NCBI GenBank assembly: GCA_028287785.1
Contig: JAQBOZ010000007.1
Coordinates: forward strand, 207,393 to 271,392
Length of the DNA: 64,000 nucleotides
Direction: 5' to 3'
DNA from: Chlorobiota bacterium
Lineage (GTDB): Bacteria; Bacteroidota; Ignavibacteria; OLB7
Positions within the stretch are counted from its first letter, which is position 1. Every line of letters begins with the position of its first letter. The notes below the pieces were generated by a model that ran no database searches, had not been told where the DNA came from, and was given only the letters and a program-made list of their open reading frames with translations. The position numbers and the translations under genes are program-made. This document shows, piece by piece, positions 1-9,297 of the stretch.

Positions 1-681
1 CGGGATGTGCCCCTTCGCCTCGCCAAGCACGTAGAAACCGTAGAGGAACGGGGGAACAAGCGTCAGCGCAAGCACCACCGCCCCCACCTTGAAGACACGC
101 GATTGATCGGCCGGCGAATCGCCGAGCGCGAAGATCATGGCGGCCACCACGGCGTTCTGCACAAGCAGCAGAAAGCTGAGCCCCCAGATCCCGGTGAACT
201 CGATGAACTGAATGAAGTAGAGATTATACGTCTGCGTGTTGCCGAGCGTAAGCCAGGGATAGCTGGCGTCGGAGAGGGCGTGGAGATATTCCCCGCCGCA
301 CCAGAGGAACGGCAGGAACCCCAGCGCGAACAGTCGCGAAGTCCGGAGCCGCACCGCCCGATAGAAAAAGAGAGGGACGATAAAGAAGAACGGATGGATG
401 ATGATCAGCAGCACGCAGCTTATCATCAGAAACGGATCGGCCCTGGCCTGCCAGCTCCCCACCCAGTAGCTGGAAAGCGCGGAGAAGATCAGGAGCGACG
501 AATAGCTCCAGCGGAACAACTGCTTATAGGATTTCGCCCGCTCGATCGCGATCAGCAGCGGCACCAGCCCGATCGAACCAAGCAGGCCGACCGGGTTGGG
601 AGGATACGCCAGGCCGAGCAGAAGCCCGCTCAATACCAGAAGTACCCAGGTCGGCGGCGTGCGGTCGAGTGAGATACGCAT
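1..681 (-). CDS. lnt: Apolipoprotein N-acyltransferase, N-terminal part (cut by left edge)
   Basis: Reading leftward from the ATG at 679-681, 227 codons stay open to the window edge. The protein is very hydrophobic, with about five membrane segments. It carries the Lnt-type periplasmic stretch YPWLTLGNTQTYNLYFIQFI followed by EFTGIWGLSFLLL, corresponding to the family's P-W-x-x-L-G...Q...E-x-x-G-x-x-G-x-S/T pattern. Lnt transfers the third acyl chain onto the N-terminal Cys of lipoproteins in the inner membrane. The catalytic carbon-nitrogen hydrolase domain should lie beyond the edge and cannot be checked. It is divergent from the gene at 1134. Confidence 0.85.
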   Translation of the reverse strand, partial: MRISLDRTPPTWVLLVLSGLLLGLAYPPNPVGLLGSIGLVPLLIAIERAKSYKQLFRWSYSSLLIFSALSSYWVGSWQARADPFLMISCVLLIIIHPFFFIVPLFFYRAVRLRTSRLFALGFLPFLWCGGEYLHALSDASYPWLTLGNTQTYNLYFIQFIEFTGIWGLSFLLLVQNAVVAAMIFALGDSPADQSRVFKVGAVVLALTLVPPFLYGFYVLGEAKGHIP

Positions 682-1133
682 CGGTTGTCTGCTCACGGAG
701 ACGATATGAATAGTAAGGACAAATACTCGGGAGAACCGGAACGGCGGCCCATGAAAAGGCTTCGACGATCGATCCGGCCGCCCACGCCGTTATCTCATCA
801 CGGGAGTTTCCGGACGCGAAACCGGCGCTGGCGAAACAAGTTAGCAAAGAGCGGCGATCGGATGCGTTATCGCCCCGGAGGGAATCGCTCGAACCAATCC
901 CATTATTTTTTTACCGGAGTGACCGGAACATCGATCGGCGCGGCATCCAGAAGCCCTCGGGAAGGGATGATTCCGGCGTTTCGGGGAGATCCCGCCACCG
1001 AAATCCCCCGCGGCCGGACATGGCGCATCAACTGATGAGCCCGTCCGCAACCGGAGGAGCACGGGCCGCTTCGGCGCCCATACGGCGGGCCTACCGTTGC
1101 GGGACAGACCCGACCTCCCTAACTTTGGAGATT
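682..1133. other. Divergent intergenic region, no gene seen
   Basis: About 450 bp separates the divergent lnt and CBM9-like genes and should hold promoters for both. The reading frames here are low-complexity, Arg/Ser-rich and start mid-sequence, so I do not call them. No clear terminator, repeat or riboswitch was seen. A GGAG sits a few bases before the ATG at 1134. Confidence 0.5.
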
Positions 1134-2465
1134 ATGAATATCAGAACGGCCTTTTCCCTTTGCGCGCTTATGCTCCTCGCCGCCTCCGCGCGAGCGCAGA
1201 ACGCCATCACCTTTGACTCCCTCGCGAAGCGGATCGACCCGTACTTCGCCCCCGAGCTGATTCAGGATGTCCGCGATGCCCTTCCGCAGACCGGCTACGA
1301 TATCTGGGGCTACGATGTCGGCGATTACTCCGGCGACGGCGCCAACGATATCTCCGTCGTCGTCCGGCAGAAGAACGACAACCGGAAGAAGATGGGCGTC
1401 TACTATTTCGTGGACGATGACGGGACGCTCCGGCTGGTGAAGCAGATGATGGTCGATTTCGTCGAGCTGCCGATCGAGGTCGGCGTGGCGATATCCGATG
1501 GCGCCGTCCACATGACCCACAAGCTGAAGGAATTCAACTGGGAGATCTACGGCTATCGCTATCGCGACGGCGTGGTGATGATGGTGGACAGGTTCACCAC
1601 CGAGCGGCAGGGGGCGATGACCTACGAGACCTACAGGAACTTCCAGTCGCTGGAGGGATACGAGCGATACCTGAACACCGCCGATGGCGAGCTCCTCTTC
1701 CGAAGCGATTTCCTGACCACGCCAAGCTACGGCCGCGGCCGCGATGTCTCCACCGGCTATCAGGCAAACACCATCGCGAAGATGTCGAAGTATGTGATGA
1801 AGGGGAGCTACTACTGGCAGAACGAAAAGGATCTGACGCTCGATACCCGCTCCGCGTACGACAAGGACTATCTCTACTTCAATATCACCCTTCAGGATGA
1901 TCAGGTGATCCCCATCGGCCTGAACGGCGTGGACAGCACGGCGGACCGCCTGGAGCTCTGGCTGGACATGTACTCCCTGGGGGACCGGTTCCGCGTCGGG
2001 CGGAGAACCCGCGACTTCAGGATGAAGACCGATTCCAACATCTACGCGCTGAATGTGGGCCTTGGCGATTTCATCGATCAGCAGGCGCATGTCAAACTCT
2101 CCAGCTCCAACAACCTGGATGAGCGGCAGAAGACCGCGGCCAAGGCGATCAAGGCGGTCGCGATACGGCTGGACAGCGGCTATACCGTCAAGATCAGAAT
2201 CCCCTGGGCCCTCTTCGGGTTCGATGCGGCGCCGACCGAGGATGAGGCGCTGACGCAGTTCGGCATGAACGTGGTCGTCCACGACGTGGACAACCCCTAC
2301 CGGCCGGAGGAGGAGACGGTGCTGACGACAAGCCAGAATTTCGACCGGATGAAGCCAGCCACCTTCGGCTCGCTCGTCCTGATCCCCAGCAACCTCTATT
2401 ACGGCGAATCGATCAACATCTTCCTGGGCGATCTCAAGGAACGTATGCAGGAGGTCGGCTATTAA
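1134..2465 (+). CDS. Exported protein with CBM9-like domain
   Basis: 443 residues. I start at the ATG at 1134, preceded by GGAG, because it gives a clean signal peptide (MNIRTAFSLCALMLLAASA, cleavage after ARA); the upstream extension of the frame looks non-coding. Residues about 50-110 contain a DYSGDGANDI segment like FG-GAP/VCBS calcium-loop motifs. The C-terminal half (about 225-420) reads like a carbohydrate-binding family 9 fold: LDTRSAYDKDYLYFNITLQD, then D-R-L-E-L-W-L-D. The likely role is an envelope or secreted binding protein. The ligand is unknown and no catalytic motif is visible. Confidence 0.75.
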   Translation: MNIRTAFSLCALMLLAASARAQNAITFDSLAKRIDPYFAPELIQDVRDALPQTGYDIWGYDVGDYSGDGANDISVVVRQKNDNRKKMGVYYFVDDDGTLRLVKQMMVDFVELPIEVGVAISDGAVHMTHKLKEFNWEIYGYRYRDGVVMMVDRFTTERQGAMTYETYRNFQSLEGYERYLNTADGELLFRSDFLTTPSYGRGRDVSTGYQANTIAKMSKYVMKGSYYWQNEKDLTLDTRSAYDKDYLYFNITLQDDQVIPIGLNGVDSTADRLELWLDMYSLGDRFRVGRRTRDFRMKTDSNIYALNVGLGDFIDQQAHVKLSSSNNLDERQKTAAKAIKAVAIRLDSGYTVKIRIPWALFGFDAAPTEDEALTQFGMNVVVHDVDNPYRPEEETVLTTSQNFDRMKPATFGSLVLIPSNLYYGESINIFLGDLKERMQEVGY

Positions 2466-2590
2466 GATCCCGCCAGAAATCCCGGAACGGCATTCCTCAG
2501 CCGGACGCCGGCCCGTTTCACTCCTCCCTTTGAATATGATCACACCCGCGGCGGCCACCGAAGGCCCCGCCGGGACGGGAGCCGATACCA

Positions 2591-3283
2591 ATGAGTGATG
2601 CCGGCGATATCGCCGAACGCTATCGGGATATCCTGCGGCGGATCGACGCGGCGTGCCTGAGAAGCGGTCGCGACCCGCGCCAGGTGACGGTGATCGGCGT
2701 GACCAAGACGAAGCCCGTGGAGGTTATCGGCGCGGCGCGCGAGGCGGGGATCACGGAGATCGGCGAGAACTATGTGCAGGAGATGGTTGCCAAGCACGCG
2801 GAGATCGGCGACACCGTCCACTGGCACTTCATCGGCCACCTTCAGCGGAACAAGGTGCGGGAGATCGTCCCGTTTACCGGCATGATCCACGGCGTCGATT
2901 CCGAGCGGCTTGGCGCGGAGATCGGACGGCAGGCGGCGGCGCTCGGGCAACGGATGCCGGTGCTCCTCCAGGTCAACACCTCCGGCGAGGAATCGAAGTT
3001 CGGCGTTGCGCCGGAGGACGCTCTCTATCTGGGCCGGGCGCTGGCGGCGATACCGGGAATCGAGCTTCGCGGGCTGATGACCATCGCGGCGTTTCCCGAT
3101 GATCCCGAGGAAGTCCGCCCGATGTTCCGGCTCCTCCGCGACATTCGCGAGGACCTCCGCGCGGCAACCGGCCTTCCGCTCCCCGATCTCTCGATGGGCA
3201 TGACCGGCGATTTCGAGATCGCCGTGGAGGAGGGGGCCACACTGGTCCGTATCGGCACGGCACTGTTCGGCGGGAGGGGATAA
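2591..3283 (+). CDS. YggS/PLPBP family pyridoxal-phosphate-binding protein
   Basis: 230 residues, full length for the family. The PLP-binding lysine lies in VIGVTKTKP (Lys39). Downstream are the family signatures GENYVQEM, WHFIGHLQRNK, QVNTSGEESKFG and, at the C-terminus, LSMGMTGDFEIAVEEGATLV-RIGTALFGGR. The family has no known catalytic activity and keeps vitamin B6 and amino-acid pools in balance. A GGAG lies 9 bases before the ATG. The gene stands alone between the CBM9-like and M16 genes. Confidence 0.93.
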   Translation: MSDAGDIAERYRDILRRIDAACLRSGRDPRQVTVIGVTKTKPVEVIGAAREAGITEIGENYVQEMVAKHAEIGDTVHWHFIGHLQRNKVREIVPFTGMIHGVDSERLGAEIGRQAAALGQRMPVLLQVNTSGEESKFGVAPEDALYLGRALAAIPGIELRGLMTIAAFPDDPEEVRPMFRLLRDIREDLRAATGLPLPDLSMGMTGDFEIAVEEGATLVRIGTALFGGRG

Positions 3284-3414
3284 CGCGCAACAAATCGGCC
3301 GGCCCTGACGTAGCCGCCCTTTCATCCGGCGGCTCCCTCCGCGGAAGGGCGTATCATGGCGCACGCATAAACTCCTCATCTCTATCATACATCCATTCAT
3401 TATTCGGACAATCG

Positions 3415-4803
3415 ATGGTTAAGAAATTCTATTGGCGACCTCCCCTCGCGCTTCTCCCCGCGGCGCTGGCGCTGGCGCTTCTGGCTGCCGGCCCCGTGGC
3501 GGCACAGCAGATGCAATCCCCGTACAAGACAATGAAGCTGGACAACGGGCTGGAAGTGGTGGTCATCGAGAACCACTCGGTGCCGCTGGTGACCGTGGAT
3601 ATCGCCGTGCGTAACGGCTCGTTCACCGAACCTGATGAGTTCGCGGGGCTCTCCCACCTGTACGAGCATATGTTCTACAAGGCGAACGCGGCGATCCCAT
3701 CGCAGGAACTCTTCATGGACCGCGTTCGGGAGCTGGGGATCACCTTCAACGGCTACACGTCGGACGAGGTCGTCACGTATTTCTTCACCCTCCCTTCCGG
3801 CAAGATGAACGAAGGGATGAGGTTCATGGCCGATGCCATCCGCACCCCGACATTCAAGGATGACGAGCTGGTGAAGGAGCGGGAGGTTGTGCTGAGCGAG
3901 TTCGACCGGAACGAGGCGCAGCCGTCGTTCGTGCTGAACCGCGCCATCGATTCCGCGCTCTGGATGCCGTACGTCAGCCGCAAGCAGCCTCTGGGCCAGC
4001 GGCCGGTGATCAAGACCGCGACGGTCGAGAAGATGAAGATGATCCAGAACCGCTTCTACGTGCCGAACAACTCGGCGCTGATCGTCTCAGGCGATGTGAA
4101 GGCGGATGATGTCTTCGCGCTCGCCAAAAAATATTACGCCGACTGGAAGCAGGGCGCCAACCCGTTCCCCACCTACAACGCGCCGGCATTCCCGCCGCTG
4201 ACATCGAAGCTGGTGGTGCGGGAGGCAAAAGTCCCGGAGGTGATGATTCATGTGGAGTTCTTCGGCCCAAGCATCGGCAAGGATGACCAGGATGTCTACT
4301 CGGCCAGCCTCCTGACGGAGCTGATCGGCCAGTCCACCTCCCGCTTCTCCCACAACCTGGTGGACAGCGGCCTGGTGACGCAGATCTTCGGCGGCTATAA
4401 CCCCGCGCACAACGGCGGCACCATCGGCTTCTTCCTGACCGCTCCGAAGGAGAAGGCAAAGCAGGCATTGAGCGTGCTGAAATCGGAGATCGCGGCGATG
4501 GGACGCCCCGGATATTTCTCGGACGCGGAGATCGCGACGGCCAAGAACATCGCGGCCGATGAGAAGCTGTTCGATCAGGATAATGTCTATAGCTTTACGA
4601 TCCGCACCTCGGCGCGGTGGTGGAGCATGGCATCGCTCGATTACTATCTTCATTTCTCCGATAATCTCGCCACCGTCTCATCCGATCAGCTTCGGCAGGT
4701 CGCCAACAAATATCTGGTCGGCAAGCCGTACGTTCTCGGCGTCGGCGCACAGCGGGCAACGCTGGATGAGTTGAACTTCACGCAGGAGGCGCTCCGATGG
4801 TAA
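3415..4803 (+). CDS. M16 family zinc metallopeptidase, catalytic subunit
   Basis: 462 residues with a signal peptide (residues 1-30, PVAAQQ). The inverted zincin motif HLYEH is at residues 81-85, and a Glu about 77 residues later (Glu162 in EREVVLSEFDR) is the expected third zinc ligand. It is followed by the two-domain M16 fold of about 450 residues. Because it is exported it should act in the periplasm on peptides. The stop overlaps the start of the next M16 gene (ATGGTAA), so the two are translationally coupled and probably form a heterodimer. Confidence 0.92.
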   Translation: MVKKFYWRPPLALLPAALALALLAAGPVAAQQMQSPYKTMKLDNGLEVVVIENHSVPLVTVDIAVRNGSFTEPDEFAGLSHLYEHMFYKANAAIPSQELFMDRVRELGITFNGYTSDEVVTYFFTLPSGKMNEGMRFMADAIRTPTFKDDELVKEREVVLSEFDRNEAQPSFVLNRAIDSALWMPYVSRKQPLGQRPVIKTATVEKMKMIQNRFYVPNNSALIVSGDVKADDVFALAKKYYADWKQGANPFPTYNAPAFPPLTSKLVVREAKVPEVMIHVEFFGPSIGKDDQDVYSASLLTELIGQSTSRFSHNLVDSGLVTQIFGGYNPAHNGGTIGFFLTAPKEKAKQALSVLKSEIAAMGRPGYFSDAEIATAKNIAADEKLFDQDNVYSFTIRTSARWWSMASLDYYLHFSDNLATVSSDQLRQVANKYLVGKPYVLGVGAQRATLDELNFTQEALRW

Positions 4804-6113
4804 CAAGGAAATCTCTCGCGGCAATCGCCGCACTGACCCTCGCCACGGTCATCCCGGCCGCGGCCCAGTCGAAGCCCGGATCGCAGGTGCAGGCGTTTAC
4901 GGTGGACGGCATCAGCGTCATCATGAGCCCGGCCGATAATCCGCTCGTCTCGGTGATCATCGGACTGGAAGGGGGGCTTGCCAGCGGCGAGACCGACAAC
5001 CCCGCGCTGGCCGCGTTCACGAGCGATCTGATCACCTCCAGCGGTTCCGCGAAATATCCGAAGGAGACGTACCGCCGGATTCTCTCGGAGACATCGACGA
5101 CGATCAACGGCGGCGGCGACTATCGCGGCACCAACATGACGATGACCTCCACGCTCAGGAGCTTCGACAAGGCGTGGGATGTCCTCGCCTCGCTGGTCCT
5201 CTCCCCGGAGTACGACGCAAACGAGTACCGGAACATCGCCCAGCGTCGCGTTGCGGAGGTGCAGCACCGGTGGAACAACCCGGAAGGATATGCGTTCATC
5301 ATCGCCGACAGCCTGACGAAGCTCGGCAACACCATCCTTGGCCGCTCCACGCGCGAGAGCGATGTGGAGGCGGTCACCATCCCGATGATGCAGCAGTATC
5401 AGAAGGCGATCACCGAGCGCTCACGGATGATCGTGGTGGTTGTGGGGAATGTGGCGCCGGAGGATATCAAGCGGAAGCTCCAGGCGTTCTCCAAGCTCCC
5501 GCAGGGGAAGTACAAGCCGGTCATCGTCCCGGCAGTTCAGATGACCTCCGTTCCGAAGGTGGAGATCGTGGACCGGAAGATCCCGACGACCTATGTCTCA
5601 GGCGTCTTCGCCGGACCCAGGGCCAATGACCCGGACTACTGGCCGCTTCAGATCGGGCTGAGCCATCTGGGGAACACGATGTTCGAGGAGATCCGGACGA
5701 AACGGAACCTCTCCTATGCCCCGCAGGCCTATCTTACATCCACCCTCGGCGCCACGCGCGGCGTTGTCGCGGTCAACTCAGTCTCGCCGGATTCCGCGTC
5801 GGTCATCATGCTGGCGGAGCTGGAGAAGATGCGCCGCGGCGATTTCTCGGAGAAGGATCTCGAGAAATCGAAGCAGGTCTTCATCACCCGCTACTACATG
5901 GGGCAGATGACGAACAGCGGCCTTGCAAACTCCCTCTACGGCACACAGCGGAACGCGGGGGACTGGCGGCGGACGTACAGCATCGACGCCATCAACGCCG
6001 TGAACAAGGCGAGCGTGCAGAGGGCGCTGGCAAAGTATGCGCGGAACCTTCAGATCGGCATTGTCGGCCAGAAGGGGAAGATCAGCGATCAGAAGTATCT
6101 CTTTCACGAGTAA
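4797..6113 (+). CDS. M16 family peptidase-like protein, non-catalytic subunit
   Basis: 438 residues with signal peptide (cleavage near PAAAQS). It aligns with the M16 architecture, but where HxxEH is expected (NPALAAFTSDLITSSG, about residue 62-77) the zinc ligands are missing. It still has the C-terminal M16 lobe with EEIRTKRNLSYAPQAYLTS. This matches the known pairing of an active and an inactive M16 subunit, as in mitochondrial processing peptidase and bacterial two-gene M16 systems. It overlaps the upstream gene by 7 bp. Confidence 0.9.
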   Translation: MVTRKSLAAIAALTLATVIPAAAQSKPGSQVQAFTVDGISVIMSPADNPLVSVIIGLEGGLASGETDNPALAAFTSDLITSSGSAKYPKETYRRILSETSTTINGGGDYRGTNMTMTSTLRSFDKAWDVLASLVLSPEYDANEYRNIAQRRVAEVQHRWNNPEGYAFIIADSLTKLGNTILGRSTRESDVEAVTIPMMQQYQKAITERSRMIVVVVGNVAPEDIKRKLQAFSKLPQGKYKPVIVPAVQMTSVPKVEIVDRKIPTTYVSGVFAGPRANDPDYWPLQIGLSHLGNTMFEEIRTKRNLSYAPQAYLTSTLGATRGVVAVNSVSPDSASVIMLAELEKMRRGDFSEKDLEKSKQVFITRYYMGQMTNSGLANSLYGTQRNAGDWRRTYSIDAINAVNKASVQRALAKYARNLQIGIVGQKGKISDQKYLFHE

Positions 6114-6124
6114 CGTTCGTTCAT

Positions 6125-6159
6125 CGGCGCCGGCTGGGGCAACCGACCAGCCGGCGCCG
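6125..6159 (+). terminator. Hairpin after the M16 pair
   Basis: A perfect 13-bp stem (CGGCGCCGGCTGG at 6125-6137 against 6147-6159) with a 9-nt loop, followed by TTTCATTGT. It starts 12 bp after the M16 stop and probably ends that transcript before pgsA. Confidence 0.75.
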
Positions 6160-6181
6160 TTTCATTGTCCCGATCTCTCCC

Positions 6182-6745
6182 ATGGAAGCTGACCAGACCG
6201 GCGCCCCCCCGCTCAACCTTCGCTGGACCCTCTCGAACATCATCAGCGCTCTCCGCATCGTCCTGGCGATTCCGACGGCATTCATCCTTGTTGCCGGAAT
6301 GCGCTGGACCGCCGTGGCGCTCTGCCTTGTGGCCTCGCTCACCGATGTGCTGGACGGCTATATCGCCCGGCGAAACAATGAGATATCCGATCTGGGAAAG
6401 ATCCTTGACCCGCTCGCCGACAAGGCGTTCGTGGGGATGCTTGTCATCGTCCTGCTGGTTCAGCATCAACTCCCTCTCTGGCTGGTGGCGATCGTGCTGG
6501 GGCGCGATCTGCTGATTCTCCTTGGAGGGCTGGCCGTGGAGCGTCGCACGGGGGTCGTGCTCCCCTCGAACTATCCCGGCAAGGCGGCCGTGGTGGCCCT
6601 TTCGCTGATGCTGGTGCTGGTGATCATCGGCGTCGATCCAATGGCTATCGATATCTTGATGGCTGTCGCGCTGATACTCCTCGCCATCTCCCTCTATCTG
6701 TACGGGAGGCGGGCGTTCGACGCTCTCCGTGGCGCCGCCGCCTGA
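6182..6745 (+). CDS. pgsA: CDP-diacylglycerol--glycerol-3-phosphate 3-phosphatidyltransferase
   Basis: 187 residues with several membrane segments. The CDP-alcohol phosphotransferase motif DG(x)2AR(x)8G(x)3D(x)3D is intact: Asp58-Gly59, Ala62-Arg63, Gly72, Asp76, Asp80. Length and the early position of the motif fit PgsA, which makes phosphatidylglycerolphosphate in the inner membrane. Other CDP-alcohol transferases share the motif, so the substrate is inferred from length and general resemblance. It lies 58 bp upstream of ftsY. Confidence 0.85.
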   Translation: MEADQTGAPPLNLRWTLSNIISALRIVLAIPTAFILVAGMRWTAVALCLVASLTDVLDGYIARRNNEISDLGKILDPLADKAFVGMLVIVLLVQHQLPLWLVAIVLGRDLLILLGGLAVERRTGVVLPSNYPGKAAVVALSLMLVLVIIGVDPMAIDILMAVALILLAISLYLYGRRAFDALRGAAA

Positions 6746-6803
6746 GAAGCGTCGCGACGATGGAACGGACGGAATCATTTCTGCATACTGACGGACAACA
6801 ACA

Positions 6804-7841
6804 ATGGGATTATTCGATAAGCTGAAGGGGAAGGTCAAGGAGGCGATCCAGGAGACGAAGACATCGATCCGGGAGACCGTGGACAACCTCCGCTACGACC
6901 GGCTGAAGGAGGGGCTCTCACGCACGCGCGAGGGGATTGCCGAGAAGATCGGCGTGGCGGCGCGGCAGAACAGGAAGATCGACGATCAGTTGCTTGATGA
7001 GATCGAGGAGGCGCTGATCATGGCCGATGTGGGGGCGGATACCACGATCGAGATCAGCGACAGCCTCCGCGAGCGCGTCCGCGCCGGCGGGTTCACCGAT
7101 GCTCATGACCTGAGCAGGCTGCTCCGCGAGGAGATCACCCGCCTCCTGTCGAAATCCCCATCCGGCCACGGCGACGGCGATCCGTTCGCCATCCCCGTGG
7201 ACCATCGCCCATACGTGATCATGGTGGTCGGGGTCAACGGCGTTGGAAAGACCACGACGATCGGCAAGCTGGCCTACAACTACCGGAACGCCGGGCACAG
7301 GGTGCTGATCGGCGCGGCCGACACGTTCAGGGCCGCCGCCAACGAACAGCTCGAGATCTGGGCGGAACGGGCGGAGGTGGAGATCGTGGGACAGGGGCAG
7401 GGGGCCGATCCCGCGGCGGTTGCCTACGATACGATCCAGGCAGCGCTGAGCCGGAAGGCGGATGTGGTGATCATCGACACCGCCGGGCGGCTTCACAACA
7501 AGTCCAACCTGATGGAGGAGCTCAGGAAGATGTCGCGCGTGATGCAGAAGCTGGCCCCCACCGCGCCTGATGAGGTGCTGCTGGTGCTGGACGCGACCAC
7601 CGGGCAGAACGCCATCCAGCAGGCGAAGGAGTTCACCCGCTCGGTGGATGTCACCGGCCTGGTCCTCACAAAGCTGGACGGAACCGCGAAGGGGGGCGTG
7701 GTGATCGCCATCGCCAACACGCTCGACATGCCGGTGCGGTTCATCGGCGTGGGGGAACGGATCGATGATCTTCAGCCGTTCAGCGCCGACGAGTTCGCCA
7801 GTGCTCTTTTTGCGATCGACACGACCGAGCCAGCCGAATAG
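6804..7841 (+). CDS. ftsY: Signal recognition particle receptor FtsY
   Basis: 345 residues. An amphipathic, charged N-terminal segment replaces the long acidic A domain of E. coli. The NG domain follows: P-loop GVNGVGKTTT (143-152), then DTFRAAANEQL, DTAGRLHN (G3), TKLDGTAKGG (G4/closing loop), and a C-terminal GVGERIDDLQPF. It is the membrane-associated GTPase that docks SRP-ribosome complexes at the translocon. The gene sits between pgsA and a small anchored protein 18 bp downstream. Confidence 0.96.
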   Translation: MGLFDKLKGKVKEAIQETKTSIRETVDNLRYDRLKEGLSRTREGIAEKIGVAARQNRKIDDQLLDEIEEALIMADVGADTTIEISDSLRERVRAGGFTDAHDLSRLLREEITRLLSKSPSGHGDGDPFAIPVDHRPYVIMVVGVNGVGKTTTIGKLAYNYRNAGHRVLIGAADTFRAAANEQLEIWAERAEVEIVGQGQGADPAAVAYDTIQAALSRKADVVIIDTAGRLHNKSNLMEELRKMSRVMQKLAPTAPDEVLLVLDATTGQNAIQQAKEFTRSVDVTGLVLTKLDGTAKGGVVIAIANTLDMPVRFIGVGERIDDLQPFSADEFASALFAIDTTEPAE

Positions 7842-7859
7842 ATTTCAACCGGATCTCCC

Positions 7860-8603
7860 ATGCGTAAAGGATGCATCATCTTCACGGTTCTTCTGGTCCT
7901 GATCATCGCCGGAGCTGGATTTGCCGGCTATCGCTATCTCAGGAACAGCCTCGATATCTCCCCCGATCTGAAGTTCTATTCCAACAAGGATTCGGTGCTG
8001 GGGAAAATCAGGAACCATGCCCCGGCGCCGGGGAGGAATGAACATCTCACCAGGCAGCAGGTAACGCTGTTCATCGGCGCGCTGGACTCCGCCGCTTCCG
8101 GCTGGCGCGATCTGAGAGCGGCCATCGATTCATTGCATATCCGCTCCGGAAAGGATTCGAGCGGGATGAATATCTGGGCAAGCCCGAAGCTGGTCCGCGA
8201 GATCATCCTCGCCCCCCTGGTTACCCGTCGCGCCATCGTGGGCTATCTGAACAGAAACAACCTCTCCTGGGAGGAATATATCTGGATCAAGGAGCGGACG
8301 GTGGCGGCGGCCGATATCAACGAGGGGGATCTGGACTCCGCGGAAACCGCAGTGATGCGCTCCCATTTCCGGCTCTACGGCAACGGCGCCGACGTCAAGA
8401 GAAAGCTGTCGCATTCGGATGATTTCTTCAGGAACGTCGCTCAGATCCGGAACGGCAGCCTGATCAACGATCACGACCGCGAGCTGGCGGCCCCCTACCG
8501 GGAGGTTCTCCTGAGCCGCGGCCTTCCCGCGCTGATGGGAACCGAAACAAACCTGACCGATAAGAACGGCGGCCTTACCCTGGGCCCGGTCGGAGAAGAC
8601 TAG
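7860..8603 (+). CDS. Membrane-anchored protein of unknown function
   Basis: 247 residues. The N-terminus (MRKGCIIFTVLLVLIIAGAG) is one transmembrane or uncleaved signal segment; the rest is soluble and probably outside the cytoplasmic membrane. No domain was recognised. The distance to ftsY is 18 bp, so it probably shares the transcript. I cannot infer a function. Confidence 0.7.
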   Translation: MRKGCIIFTVLLVLIIAGAGFAGYRYLRNSLDISPDLKFYSNKDSVLGKIRNHAPAPGRNEHLTRQQVTLFIGALDSAASGWRDLRAAIDSLHIRSGKDSSGMNIWASPKLVREIILAPLVTRRAIVGYLNRNNLSWEEYIWIKERTVAAADINEGDLDSAETAVMRSHFRLYGNGADVKRKLSHSDDFFRNVAQIRNGSLINDHDRELAAPYREVLLSRGLPALMGTETNLTDKNGGLTLGPVGED

Positions 8604-8936
8604 GGCAGACCGTTGAAGGACCTGCGGCGTTGGCCTTCAACGGTCGCTCATTGCGGCGTCCTCCCGGACGCCGCACCCGCTCAGGTTCGGCCGCCTTGCA
8701 GCTGATCGTCCTTGAACAGTCTGCGGGTTCGGAGTACGCCGAAAGCACCAGCCGCTGTATTCTTCTTCAAGCCCGCGTAATATTCCTGCGCGAAGCATCG
8801 CCCCGCGCAAGCGCACACCCTGAGGATTCGGTGTGACAAATCATGCCGACGATAATAAAGCTTGCCTTCCGGGGATGGTCTGCGTATGTTTGTAGCCCGC
8901 TTCGATACAACGGCAACGTAATCTGAAGCGTCACAT
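8604..8936. repeat. Intergenic region with two hairpins; related sequence near 46.7 kb
   Basis: No gene is called in these 330 bp before the tRNA. There are two perfect inverted repeats: 11-bp arms ACCGTTGAAGG at 8609-8619 against 8634-8644, and 9-bp arms GCGGCGTCC at 8653-8661 against 8666-8674. Neither is followed by a T run. Read on the minus strand, about 8670-8730 (starting GACTGTTCAAGGACGATCAG) closely resembles 46673-46730 on the plus strand, so this is a dispersed repeat. The promoter of the tRNA must lie in the last part. Confidence 0.55.
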
Positions 8937-9009
<73 letters not shown>

Positions 9010-9013
9010 CTCA

Positions 9014-9046
9014 AAACGCCGATTCTATATCAGAATCGGCGTTTTT
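9014..9046 (+). terminator. Rho-independent terminator after tRNA-fMet
   Basis: AACGCCGATTC and GAATCGGCGTT form an 11-bp stem with loop TATATCA, preceded by AAA and followed by a T run to 9046. It lies inside the island boundary, so the island seems to have brought a replacement terminator for the tRNA. Confidence 0.9.
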
Positions 9047-9297
9047 CGTTATTGGGAACAAGAACGAGGCATTAGCAAGCAGCATTATCATATCTGTAGG
9101 GTAAACGGAGACGTCCCGTTCTCCCTAGAATGCCCTATTACTTCTTGATTAGCTTCAAAGAGTAGATTTAAACTAGCTACTTAAGCGTAAGCGTTTCCCT
9201 ATCTTCGCCGTTCCAACCTATACAGATTCCCCCGATAGGGCTTCCCTGGTCACTTACACCCTATCGTACACCTTCAAACGACTTCTATCCAGTCACA

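Noticed and set aside
7..672. 221-codon plus-strand frame opposite lnt
   Set aside because: It is charged, repetitive and without domains, and lies exactly antisense to the hydrophobic Lnt frame.
1119..2591. 490-codon minus-strand frame opposite the CBM9-like gene
   Set aside because: It is His/Arg/Val-rich shadow sequence; the plus-strand gene has a signal peptide and a recognised fold.
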